Origin: Anaerolineaceae bacterium | GTDB lineage: Bacteria > Chloroflexota > Anaerolineae > Anaerolineales > Anaerolineaceae | Length of the DNA stretch: 5,990 bases | Assembly: GCA_011620465.1 (NCBI GenBank) | Contig: WOZC01000142.1 | Span: 1 to 5,990, forward strand | Direction: 5' to 3' | Shown: piece after piece, positions 1 through 5,707 of the stretch | Numbering within the stretch: position 1 is the stretch's first letter | How the letters are laid out: every line of letters starts with the position of its first letter | The notes under the pieces: generated by a model | What the model saw: the letters and a program-made list of their open reading frames with translations, nothing else | The model's database searches: none | Told to the model about the DNA's origin: nothing | Program-made: the position numbers and the translations under genes

Positions 1-62
1 CCGTCTAATGTCTGGTATTATTGGTCCAATATCAAACAAAATTGGGAAGTTATTGAACATTC

Positions 63-69
63 GGGGAGG
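63..69 (+). promoter_or_regulatory. Shine-Dalgarno that decides the start of the first oxidoreductase
   Basis: GGGGAGG lies 4 bases upstream of the ATG at 74, and translation from that ATG begins directly with the dinucleotide-binding strand (MAYDVIVIGAG). The alternative in-frame ATG at 8 would add 22 residues ahead of the Rossmann fold. It overlaps a TAA at 6-8 in another frame, so it could be coupled to an upstream gene, but its own ribosome binding site would lie outside the window. Confidence 0.7.
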
Positions 70-73
70 TCGT

Positions 74-1918
74 ATGGCATACGATGTCATCGTCATAGGA
101 GCAGGTTTATCTGGTCTTACAGCAGCCAGTTTGCTTGCCAAAAGGCAGCTAAAAGTTGCAGTAATTGATAAAAATTACAATCCTGGTGGGTCTTGTGGTG
201 TATTTAGACGAGGGTCTGTAACCTTTGACAACGGTGCTGCCATGCTTTACGGTTTTGGTACGAATGGATTCAACTCCCATCGTTTTGTTTTTAATTGCCT
301 TGAAGAACCGATTGATGTCATCAAGCACGATCTTTTATATACAGTCGTTTTCAAAGGGCATCGGATCCCCTTCTGGCCAGATGTCGACCGTTTTGCGGAC
401 GAACTTTCCAAGGTTTTTCCTGCGGAAGCTGAGAATATTCACCGCTTCTACCGGGATATGTCTACGATGTATCACCATATCATGGTTGAATCTCCCAATT
501 ACACAACGCCAGATGAAACCGACCCGAAAACAGGACTAAAAAGCCTTCTCAAGCATCCTGTTTCTTATGCGAAATTCTTGGGCTATCTAAACAAAAGTGC
601 CAAAAGCCTGCTGGAAAAGTACTTTTCCGATCCCGATATATTTAAATTCTTTGACAAATTGACTTCCACCTATTGCTACGCGACAGTGGAAGAAGCTCCC
701 GCTATTATGGCGGCTGTGATGTTTGTCGACAATCACATTGGAGGCAGTTATTATCCCGCTGGTTCCACGCTATTCCTGCCTGGAAAGTTGGAGAAAGTCA
801 TCGAAGAAAATGGCGGAGACATGCTTCTCGAGCGCGAAGTCACCTCAATCCTGTTTGAAGACGGCAAACCGACCGGCGTTCAACTTGATGACGGCAGCCA
901 GTTGAGGGCTCCAAATCTGATCTATTCTGGAACCGTTTGGAACCTCTATGGAAAACTTATAGACTCATCTTACACAACAGAAGTTCGGCGCAGTTGGGCT
1001 AAGAACATGGTACCAACTTACCCCAGTGTGGTGCTCTATTCAGTCGTAGACCGCGATATCATTCCACAAGACACCCAACCAATAGAGATGCTTGTGGGTA
1101 ACCCGGACCAGTTGGACGAGAGCGAGGTAACTGCTTATATCCTGAGCATCGATGATAGAACGCTCTGCGCGGATGACGAGCATACCGTTCTTGCAATCGG
1201 ACCGACTTTCGAAAACTGGGAAACTTCTGATCCTGAGACCTATCAACAGATGAAAAAGAAAGAGCAAGCAAGGCTAATCTCCGTACTGGAGAAAAGATTC
1301 CCAAATTTTGCTTCTGCCGTTCGCTATGCTGAAGTTGCTACGCCAAAAACGATCGAAAGATACACGATGAAAAATGGCGGTGCTGTTGCCGGACCAAAGC
1401 AGATGCTGGGTCAGCACATGTTCCGTAGGTTACATACAAAGAGCGAATGGGATAACCTTTTCTGCTGTGGTGAATCAACTGTCATGGGTACCGGAACACC
1501 AACTGTAACGACTTCCGGTCTATCAGCAGCCAATGCAGTGTTAAAGAAATTGGGTATGCAACCTTTTGTCTACCAGCAAGACATGAAAAACTATGTCAGG
1601 ATCGTCGAAAAACCGTTCACTGACCAAATGCTGTACGACACCTACTCTGAGCCAGAAAAAAAGACCATGCGGCTGGCAAAGCAATGCCGCTTCTGTGAGC
1701 ATCCCTCATGCACAAAAAACAGCGCCACAGATATTCGTGGGATAATGCGGCGTGTTGCTGCAGGCAATTTTGTTGGAGCAAAGAAAGCCTGGCTTAAAGC
1801 CCCCGCTGACCTGCTGGAGCTTGAAGTTTTCGAGAAAAAATGCATCTGCGCTGTTGAAGACGGACAAAGCATCGCCATCAAAGAAGTTGTTTCTTATTTC
1901 CAAAAGGTGACTCGATGA
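74..1918 (+). CDS. FAD-dependent phytoene desaturase-like oxidoreductase with C-terminal Fe-S-like (Fer4_20-type) tail
   Basis: A 614-residue flavoprotein of the CrtI/CrtISO/retinol saturase superfamily, probably acting on a polyprenoid or other lipid; the substrate cannot be told. Seen: N-terminal FAD Rossmann motif GAGLSG at residues 9-14 with acidic D32 and PGG at 37-39; a family-typical YYPAG segment near 226-230 followed by the GG-containing helix/strand; and the C-terminal FAD motif around 463-482 (CGES, GTGTPTVTTSG). The flavoprotein body normally ends near residue 495. Here about 120 more residues follow. They contain CxxCxxxxC (C538, C541, C546), then TDIRGIMRR and GNFVGA, and a final CIC (590-592) with GQSIAIKEVV. 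This order matches the N-terminal Fer4_20 domain of GltD/DPYD, but the usual fourth ligand of the first group is Ser550 and the middle is shortened. The stop overlaps the next gene's start (ATGA). The start at 74 is chosen for its strong SD; ATG 8 is possible. Superfamily sure, substrate unknown, Fe-S occupancy doubtful. Confidence 0.88.
   Translation: MAYDVIVIGAGLSGLTAASLLAKRQLKVAVIDKNYNPGGSCGVFRRGSVTFDNGAAMLYGFGTNGFNSHRFVFNCLEEPIDVIKHDLLYTVVFKGHRIPFWPDVDRFADELSKVFPAEAENIHRFYRDMSTMYHHIMVESPNYTTPDETDPKTGLKSLLKHPVSYAKFLGYLNKSAKSLLEKYFSDPDIFKFFDKLTSTYCYATVEEAPAIMAAVMFVDNHIGGSYYPAGSTLFLPGKLEKVIEENGGDMLLEREVTSILFEDGKPTGVQLDDGSQLRAPNLIYSGTVWNLYGKLIDSSYTTEVRRSWAKNMVPTYPSVVLYSVVDRDIIPQDTQPIEMLVGNPDQLDESEVTAYILSIDDRTLCADDEHTVLAIGPTFENWETSDPETYQQMKKKEQARLISVLEKRFPNFASAVRYAEVATPKTIERYTMKNGGAVAGPKQMLGQHMFRRLHTKSEWDNLFCCGESTVMGTGTPTVTTSGLSAANAVLKKLGMQPFVYQQDMKNYVRIVEKPFTDQMLYDTYSEPEKKTMRLAKQCRFCEHPSCTKNSATDIRGIMRRVAAGNFVGAKKAWLKAPADLLELEVFEKKCICAVEDGQSIAIKEVVSYFQKVTR
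1670..1915 (+). other. Domain: degenerate Fer4_20 / GltD-type iron-sulfur-like extension
   Basis: This covers roughly residues 533-614 of the first oxidoreductase. In established Fer4_20 domains two groups of cysteines bind two [4Fe-4S] clusters, with a pattern CxxCx4Cx3CP...DIP.fIr.i..GN..GA and a closing Cys followed by a PVAIG-like strand. Here the first three cysteines, the DI-RGIMRR helix, the GNFVGA turn and the closing CIC...GQSIAIKE strand are visible in order. The fourth cysteine is replaced by Ser, the following CP is gone, and the linker between the halves is too short for the full second cysteine group. It may hold one cluster, a different metal (zinc-like), or none. Family assignment is by eye and should be tested by profile search. 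Confidence 0.55.
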
Positions 1919-3486
1919 TGGAACAATATGAAGCTATCATTGTCGGAGCTGGAATTGCTGGATTAACTTGTGCTTCCTATCTTGCCAAAGGCAGGATCCG
2001 GACCTTGTTGGTGGAAAAAGAAAAGAAAACGGGAGGACTGGTCAACACCTTCTGGCGTGATGGTTTTGCTTTTGATGGCGGGGCGCGGGCATTTGAAAAT
2101 TCTGGGATTCTTTTCCCCATGCTTAAGGGTTTGGGGATAGACATTGAGTTTGTTAAGAACCCGGTCTCGATCGGAATTGGCGAACGCTGGGTCAGATTGG
2201 AGTCGTGTGATAGCCTTGAAAAATATGCCAATACGCTGTCAGAAACCTTTCCAGATAACGCATCCGATGTTTCCCTGATTGCCGATGAGATCCAAAAAAT
2301 TATGGGTTACCTGGATGTAATTTATGGAATCGATAACCCCCTCTTCCTTGAAAATATGCGTGATCCGAAATACCTCAAGGACACGCTTCTGCCCTGGTTG
2401 ATCAAGTACCAAATTAACACTCGCCATATCAGACGACTGAACGAGCCTGTCTATGCGCATCTCAGACGTCTGACAACCAACCAGGCTTTGATCGATATAA
2501 TCGCGCAGCATTTCTTTCAGGACACACCGTCCTTCTTTGCCTTGAGTTATTTTGGTCTTTATCTGGATTACAGTTACCCTATGGGCGGCACCGGGGTTCT
2601 CACCGAGAAACTGACAGATTACTTCTTGAAAGCGGGCGGATCAATTCTTACAGATACCGCTGCCCGTCAAATAGACACAGAAAAGCATGAAATTCTTTTT
2701 TCTGATGGGCAAAAACTGGGCTACAAACAGTTGGTTTGGGCGGCAGATCAAAGGACCCTCTATAACGCCCTGCAGGGAGAAGTTTCATCCAAGGTTAACA
2801 AACAACGCTCCCTAGTTACGAGTAGTTCAGGGGCGGATTCGATCTTCTCGCTGTTCCTGGGTGTCGATCTGGGTCGAAATTTCGTTAGTGAACTCATGGG
2901 AGCGCACGCCTTCTTTACGCCTGAGATAGAAGGCCTCAGTTCGCTTTCAGACTGGAGAAATGCCGCCCAAGCTGGAATTGAACCTTTGTACAAATGGATT
3001 GCATCCTATCTGGAAAGGACGACATTCGAGCTATCCTGTCCTGCTGTGCGGGACGCTTCGCTTGCACCGGAAGGGAAATCCGGGATCATAATCAGCACCC
3101 TCATGGATTATGAGCTCGTAAAATACATGGCAGAGGCTGGTGAGTACGACAAATTCAAGCGCTTTTGCACTGATAAGGTCATTGCGGTTCTCGATGGGAC
3201 ACTCTTTCACGGCTTAGAGGAAAAAATCCTCATCTCCATCTGCGCGACCCCTATGACCATAGCGAATAGAGCCGGCACTCACCAAGGCGCTATCACTGGC
3301 TGGGCTTTCACCAACCCTACCATGCCTTCAGAGAGTCGCTTTGATAAGATCACGAGTTCTGTTAAAACGCCCATACCGGACGTGGTTCAGTGCGGGCAAT
3401 GGACCTTCAGCCCCTCCGGTGTTCCCACATGTGTCTTAACCGGAAAACTGGCAGCCGACGCAGTGTTAAAGAAGATTAAAGGCTGA
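1915..3486 (+). CDS. FAD-dependent phytoene desaturase-like oxidoreductase, second of a coupled pair
   Basis: A 523-residue flavoprotein of the same superfamily as its upstream neighbour but clearly diverged from it. Seen: FAD-binding GAGIAG at residues 11-16, an acidic residue and TGG after the second strand (VEKEKKTGG), DGGARAFE corresponding to the substrate-side loop, YPMGG at 221-225 followed by a GG turn, and a C-terminal FAD motif in the last 30 residues (GQWTFSPSGVP ... LAADAVLKK). Unlike the first protein it ends right after this helix, the usual length for the family, with no Fe-S-like tail. The start ATG at 1915 overlaps the upstream TGA (ATGA); a second in-frame ATG at 1918 is equally plausible. 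AAAGGTGA at 1903-1910 serves as SD for either. Overlap and shared orientation indicate one transcript and coupled translation, so the two proteins probably act in the same pathway or as a complex. Substrate not inferable; carotenoid or lipid redox chemistry is the family expectation. Confidence 0.88.
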   Translation: MMEQYEAIIVGAGIAGLTCASYLAKGRIRTLLVEKEKKTGGLVNTFWRDGFAFDGGARAFENSGILFPMLKGLGIDIEFVKNPVSIGIGERWVRLESCDSLEKYANTLSETFPDNASDVSLIADEIQKIMGYLDVIYGIDNPLFLENMRDPKYLKDTLLPWLIKYQINTRHIRRLNEPVYAHLRRLTTNQALIDIIAQHFFQDTPSFFALSYFGLYLDYSYPMGGTGVLTEKLTDYFLKAGGSILTDTAARQIDTEKHEILFSDGQKLGYKQLVWAADQRTLYNALQGEVSSKVNKQRSLVTSSSGADSIFSLFLGVDLGRNFVSELMGAHAFFTPEIEGLSSLSDWRNAAQAGIEPLYKWIASYLERTTFELSCPAVRDASLAPEGKSGIIISTLMDYELVKYMAEAGEYDKFKRFCTDKVIAVLDGTLFHGLEEKILISICATPMTIANRAGTHQGAITGWAFTNPTMPSESRFDKITSSVKTPIPDVVQCGQWTFSPSGVPTCVLTGKLAADAVLKKIKG

Positions 3487-3540
3487 AACAGAAAGGTTGC
3501 AAAATCGCAGTCAACCGTTCAGTTTCCGAGGTTAACTAAG

Positions 3541-3750
3541 TTGAGAATCGGATATGGTTGTCTTACTATTGGGGTTGCGGAAACAAAGCTCTGAACTTGT
3601 TCACTGAAGAACGCCTCGACTAAGATCCTGGTTGAGTTGATTCGATCCAATCTCAATGTCCTGGATCGAATGCTCGACTACAACCCCCAGAACGATATCA
3701 GACTCTTTCGAATCAGCTCTGATATCATCCCTTTCAGTTCACACCCTGTA
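3541..3750 (+). pseudogene. uvsE: UV damage endonuclease (UvsE/UvdE) N-terminal remnant
   Basis: Translating from the TTG at 3541 gives LRIGYGCLTIGV, then an in-frame TGA at 3592-3594, then TCSLKNAS, a helix with ELIRSNLNVLDRMLDYN, and RLFRISSDIIPFSSHPV. This is the conserved N-terminal part of the UvsE/UvdE TIM-barrel endonuclease, which nicks DNA 5' of UV photoproducts; the block RISSDxIPFxSHPV is highly characteristic. Intact enzymes are about 300 residues. Here similarity stops after codon 70, with an unrelated tail to a TGA at 3781. The internal stop could come from CGA by one C-to-T change. A GAGG at 3528-3531 may be the fossil ribosome binding site. It lies 54 bases after the oxidoreductase gene and may once have belonged to the same operon. 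Too short to encode a functional enzyme. Confidence 0.82.
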
Positions 3751-3751
3751 G

Positions 3752-4005
3752 ATACAAGTCGAATTTTACCGGCTGATCGATGAAGCGACCCTGACCCCGG
3801 TTACCCCTGAGAATGCAGCAACAGCCAGCCAAAATGTGTGGGAGGTATTGAAAGATTCTTCAGATAAGGCTACGACTGAACGATTCAGAAAGATAGCAAA
3901 AAGATGAAGGCTGGTGGTTCTGCGCTTGGTATGAAGCGGATCCTTTGGGAACTCGCCAAAACAAATCCGGAATCCAACCTGCAAAATTCGCTCTGTTTTA
4001 TGTAA
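3752..4005 (+). pseudogene. YbgA-like (DUF1722) C-terminal remnant, frameshifted
   Basis: In one frame from 3752 the + strand reads IQVEFYRLIDEATLTPVTPEN, then AATASQNVWEVLKD and ERFRKIAKR to a TGA at 3905. After an A-run (3898-3902) the next frame continues from 3904 as MKAGGSALGMKRILWELAK and then ESNLQNSLCFM to a TAA at 4003-4005. Together this resembles the C-terminal half of YbgA/DUF1722 proteins, where a segment like IDEAL..P.T..N..NAFQHVWGYFK precedes an EK..F helix, a Y..G turn and a final YLQNS.. strand. One lost A in the homopolymer explains the frame change. The N-terminal half is absent: similarity starts within a few bases of where the uvsE similarity ends, which suggests a deletion joining the two genes. 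The function of YbgA is unknown, although in E. coli its gene lies beside photolyase phr. Identification is by eye and moderate. Confidence 0.55.
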
Positions 4006-4048
4006 CTGATGGAATGATATCTTTCTTGCTTTAGCGGGGGTAAGGGAA

Positions 4049-4079
4049 ACGGGTGCAAACACGCATCGTCTGCACCCGT
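4049..4079 (-). terminator. Candidate hairpin terminator downstream of the TspO-family gene
   Basis: A perfect 9-bp inverted repeat, ACGGGTGCA at 4049-4057 and TGCACCCGT at 4071-4079, encloses a 13-base loop. It lies about 50 bases past the TspO-family stop codon. On the - strand the stem is followed only by TTTCCC, so the U-tract is poor; there is no T-run on the + strand. It could instead be a protein-binding inverted repeat or a transcript-end stabiliser. Confidence 0.4.
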
Positions 4080-4127
4080 CTAAAAGCCAACAAAAAGATT
4101 AATCGTCAATTAGGACCAGTTTGCCGG

Positions 4128-4919
4128 CTAACCCTCCTGGGCTTTTGGCAGCACCTTCCAACCGTTTCGAGATAGTGTGAACAACGCCACCAATACCAAA
4201 ACACCAGCTCCGATCAGCGCGACATTCTGCATGAGAGCATACTCCCCACCAAAGCCTTCAGGCGCTTTCAAAAATTGGTAGATCCCGAAAAATGCCCAGG
4301 CGATAGGAAGCGGGAAAAAAGCGTTCCGAATTCTGGTCTGGACAAGAATCAACAATAGTATTGCCACAATAAGGATGATGATCCCCCAGGTATCCTGGGC
4401 AATTCCAAATCCGTTCCATTCCAGTTTGACCAGCATGGCTGCCAGATTGACTACTGTCGCAATAAACAGCCAACCAGCGTACATCCCGAAAGTAACTGGC
4501 AGAAGCCAATGATTACCGTCATTGATTTTCAAGAGTTTTAAACTAATCAGGGCTAAGCTGATTAAAAACGCCAGAATGAGCAGAACGGAAATCTCGACTA
4601 ACACAAAGGAAAATGTAACGATCCAGGCAATATTCAGAAGACACGATAACCTGAATAAGGGTGTGATTTCATCCACAGCCTTCTTGTAATAAGGGTCATC
4701 CTTTTTTACAATCATCATGATTATCGAGATCAACATCAACGAGTAAATCACGGACCAGATGCTGAATGTCGCGGGACTGGGTGTGATCAAAGTCACGTAC
4801 ATGTCTGAAATTTCTTTTTGGGTGAGACCGTTAATGAGACCTACGGCTCCTACTACATTAACTCCAAGAGTAACGATAAAAAAGATTAAGTTAATCCAGG
4901 CTTTCTTGCTTGTTTCCAT
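4128..4919 (-). CDS. TspO/MBR-family tryptophan-rich sensory membrane protein, long form
   Basis: A 263-residue integral membrane protein of the TspO/MBR (PBR) family. Classical bacterial TspO proteins bind tetrapyrroles and are linked to oxidative, light and stress responses. Seen: N-terminal helix (about 8-28); TPSPATFSIWSVIYSLM around 46-62, corresponding to the Pro/Trp-rich start of the second TspO helix; LLNIAWIVTFSF around 94-105; and HWLLPVTFGMYAGWLFIATVVN around 137-158, matching the W..FAT..N region of the classical helix 4/5. Classical TspO is about 160 residues with five helices; here three further hydrophobic segments (about 176-194, 200-218, 231-250) follow, as in the long tryptophan-rich sensory protein subfamily. 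The ATG at 4919 is chosen because GGAGG lies 5 bases before it; a TTG at 4940 would add seven residues upstream of that SD. It is monocistronic, convergent with the remnant region, and has its own extended -10 promoter. Ligand unknown. Confidence 0.85.
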   Translation of the reverse strand: METSKKAWINLIFFIVTLGVNVVGAVGLINGLTQKEISDMYVTLITPSPATFSIWSVIYSLMLISIIMMIVKKDDPYYKKAVDEITPLFRLSCLLNIAWIVTFSFVLVEISVLLILAFLISLALISLKLLKINDGNHWLLPVTFGMYAGWLFIATVVNLAAMLVKLEWNGFGIAQDTWGIIILIVAILLLILVQTRIRNAFFPLPIAWAFFGIYQFLKAPEGFGGEYALMQNVALIGAGVLVLVALFTLSRNGWKVLPKAQEG

Positions 4920-4924
4920 ATAAA

Positions 4925-4929
4925 CCTCC
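4925..4929 (-). promoter_or_regulatory. Strong Shine-Dalgarno of the TspO-family gene
   Basis: On the - strand GGAGG is followed by five bases and the ATG at 4919. This fixes the start at METSKK rather than at the TTG further upstream, which lies on the far side of this site. Confidence 0.8.
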
Positions 4930-4954
4930 AAAATTTTCAAATGATTTTTTGTAT

Positions 4955-4963
4955 ATTATAGCA
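4955..4963 (-). promoter_or_regulatory. Extended -10 promoter of the TspO-family gene
   Basis: The - strand reads TGCTATAAT, a perfect extended -10 element (TGnTATAAT), 35 bases upstream of the chosen start codon. Transcription would start near 4948 and give a leader of about 30 bases. No good TTGACA-like -35 is visible at 16-18 bases spacing, which fits an extended -10 promoter or one that needs an activator. Confidence 0.6.
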
Positions 4964-5053
4964 TTACAACATAAAGTGAAGATCCTCTGTCAGGAGTTGG
5001 GAAAAAAATGAAAAATTCACTGCTTTCATAGATTGCTATTAGGGGGTTGAGAC

Positions 5054-5091
5054 AAAAAAACGAGGAGATTCCTTCGAATCTCCTCGTTTTT
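5054..5091 (-). terminator. Strong intrinsic terminator after tRNA-Gln (works in both directions)
   Basis: An uninterrupted inverted repeat: CGAGGAGATTC at 5061-5071, a 4-base loop, and GAATCTCCTCG at 5076-5086, flanked by A7 on the left and T5 on the right so the stem can extend by A-T pairs. On the - strand the stem is followed by seven T, eight bases beyond the tRNA 3' end, so it ends the tRNA transcript. On the + strand it is followed by five T and would also stop antisense transcription. It insulates the tRNA from the TspO-family promoter. Confidence 0.9.
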
Positions 5092-5098
5092 GTTCAGG

Positions 5099-5169
5099 CT
5101 GGGGGCACTGGAGTCGAACCAATACATACGGATTCAGAGTCCGCTGTCCTGCCATTAGACGAGCCCCCA
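5099..5169 (-). tRNA. tRNA-Gln (anticodon CUG)
   Basis: The - strand folds into a complete cloverleaf: acceptor TGGGGGC/GCCCCCA (7 bp), D arm GTC/GAC with loop TAATGGCAG, anticodon stem GCGGA/TCCGT with loop CTCTGAA (anticodon CUG), a 4-base variable loop, T arm ATTGG/CCAGT with loop TTCGACT, and discriminator G. The weak U1-A72 pair and the U-rich start of the acceptor are the usual glutamine identity features. The 3' CCA is not encoded (CCT follows), so it must be added by the CCA-adding enzyme. The strong terminator lies directly downstream. Confidence 0.95.
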
Positions 5170-5218
5170 CTAACGAATCAATAGTTTACCAAGTTTCATC
5201 AATTCTTTCAAGGGTTAC

Positions 5219-5260
5219 GGGAAAATCGAGAAAGAAAACGGGGAAATCGAGAAAGAAAAC
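5219..5260. repeat. 21-bp tandem duplication, two copies
   Basis: Two adjacent copies of a purine-rich 21-bp unit (GGGAAAATCGAGAAAGAAAA + C, then the same with GGGGAAA) at 5219-5239 and 5240-5260 differ at one base. The copies lie in the presumed 5' leader of the tRNA-Gln transcript. A recent slippage or replication duplication is the simplest origin. Confidence 0.85.
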
Positions 5261-5306
5261 TGTCGGTTTCCACCCCTTTGAATATGTTCGTACAAGATCC
5301 ACTGTG

Positions 5307-5312
5307 ATTATA
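5307..5312 (-). promoter_or_regulatory. Possible -10 element for tRNA-Gln
   Basis: The - strand has a perfect TATAAT, about 140 bases upstream of the tRNA 5' end, in an AT-rich stretch. No -35 at normal spacing is convincing: TTGACA on the same strand, within the palindrome to the right, is 32 bases away. The assignment rests on the hexamer alone. Confidence 0.3.
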
Positions 5313-5335
5313 CAAAAATATTTACAGCGTTTTTT

Positions 5336-5352
5336 ATTTGACAGTGTCAAAT
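5336..5352. promoter_or_regulatory. Perfect 17-bp palindrome, operator-like
   Basis: ATTTGACA-G-TGTCAAAT is a perfect inverted repeat around a single central base. The length and odd centre are typical of a dimeric transcription-factor site rather than a transcript hairpin. Each half also contains TTGACA, a consensus -35 hexamer, in both orientations, but neither has a good -10 at 16-18 bases. The regulator and target are unknown; the nearest - strand gene is tRNA-Gln. Confidence 0.5.
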
Positions 5353-5432
5353 TTTCACTTTGCGCAATCAACCGGGAAAAAAATGACTTACGTTGCAACC
5401 GAACTCGTTAAGGAAAAAACCCACTCTCCTAA

Positions 5433-5460
5433 CCTCCTCCCTTCGTTTCGCTGGAGGGGG
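5433..5460. repeat. GC-rich imperfect inverted repeat beside an A8 tract
   Basis: CCTCCTCC at 5433-5440 can pair with GGAGGGGG at 5453-5460 (one G-T pair) across a 12-base loop, followed by GC and eight A. It is not a terminator on either strand, because no T-run follows the stem. The composition (CT-rich arm, GA-rich arm) is unlike the flanks and recalls the short dispersed palindromic repeats found between genes in many Chloroflexota; that comparison is an inference. Confidence 0.4.
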
Positions 5461-5707
5461 GCAAAAAAAATTTCAGTTCCAGCACGTTGCTAAAGGATTT
5501 GAATTTAATCTGAGTGACTGTGGGAAATCAATCCTTTTGTTTTTTTTCTATTCGAAGAAACCTGAACGATATCCAATTGGAATGGAGATTTACAGGAGTG
5601 AGTTTTAAACTTCATTACACCCTACAAGGAGGGGGATGAAAGAGGCAGGTTTTTCATTTTTAATGAACAATAATTTGTGTAGGCATAAGTAAGATTGTGC
5701 AGATAAT

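Larger units (their letters stand above)
5170..5707. other. Gene-free region between tRNA-Gln and the FtsW/RodA-family gene
   Basis: These 538 bases hold no reading frame I can support. From left to right they contain a 21-bp tandem duplication, a possible -10 hexamer for the tRNA, a perfect 17-bp palindrome, a GC-rich imperfect inverted repeat next to an A8 run, and otherwise AT-rich sequence with several homopolymer runs. No clear terminator for the FtsW/RodA-family gene is visible: only a weak AT-only hairpin (5653-5667) occurs near its end. Confidence 0.6.

Noticed and set aside
1..73. N-terminal extension of the first oxidoreductase from ATG 8, or the end of an upstream gene at TAA 6-8
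   Set aside because: The 22 extra residues precede the Rossmann strand and show no clear signal or helix typical of the family, while ATG 74 has a strong SD. An upstream gene ending at 8 is possible, but eight bases are too few to support it.
3495..3516. GGTTG...CAACC hairpin just after the second oxidoreductase gene, as a terminator
   Set aside because: The stem is only 5 bp with a 12-base loop and no T-run follows on the + strand, so I cannot support it as the operon terminator.
3541..3783. UvsE start block as a functional short protein
   Set aside because: The in-frame TGA after 17 codons and the loss of three quarters of the TIM barrel rule out an active enzyme; no restart with an SD is evident.
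3766..4062. Open frame of 98 codons on the - strand
   Set aside because: It is the antisense shadow of the YbgA-like remnant and crosses the hairpin at 4049-4079; the + strand translation shows family-like residues and this one does not.
5000..5030. ATGAAA...TTTCAT inverted repeat upstream of the TspO-family promoter
   Set aside because: Short AT-rich arms in an AT-rich stretch are expected by chance; no operator logic is visible.
5186..5398. Open frame of 70 codons on the - strand upstream of tRNA-Gln
   Set aside because: It has no good SD, and part of its length is the 21-bp tandem repeat translated twice (FLDFPV). It resembles chance reading of a purine-rich leader.
5393..5608. Open frame of 71 codons on the + strand in the gene-free region
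   Set aside because: It begins with TTG without a ribosome binding site, runs through the GC-rich inverted repeat and homopolymer tracts, and has no recognisable domain.
5653..5667. TTCATT...AATGAA hairpin near the end of the FtsW/RodA-family gene
   Set aside because: The 6-bp stem is almost all A-T, and on the - strand it is followed by just a few T; too weak for a terminator.
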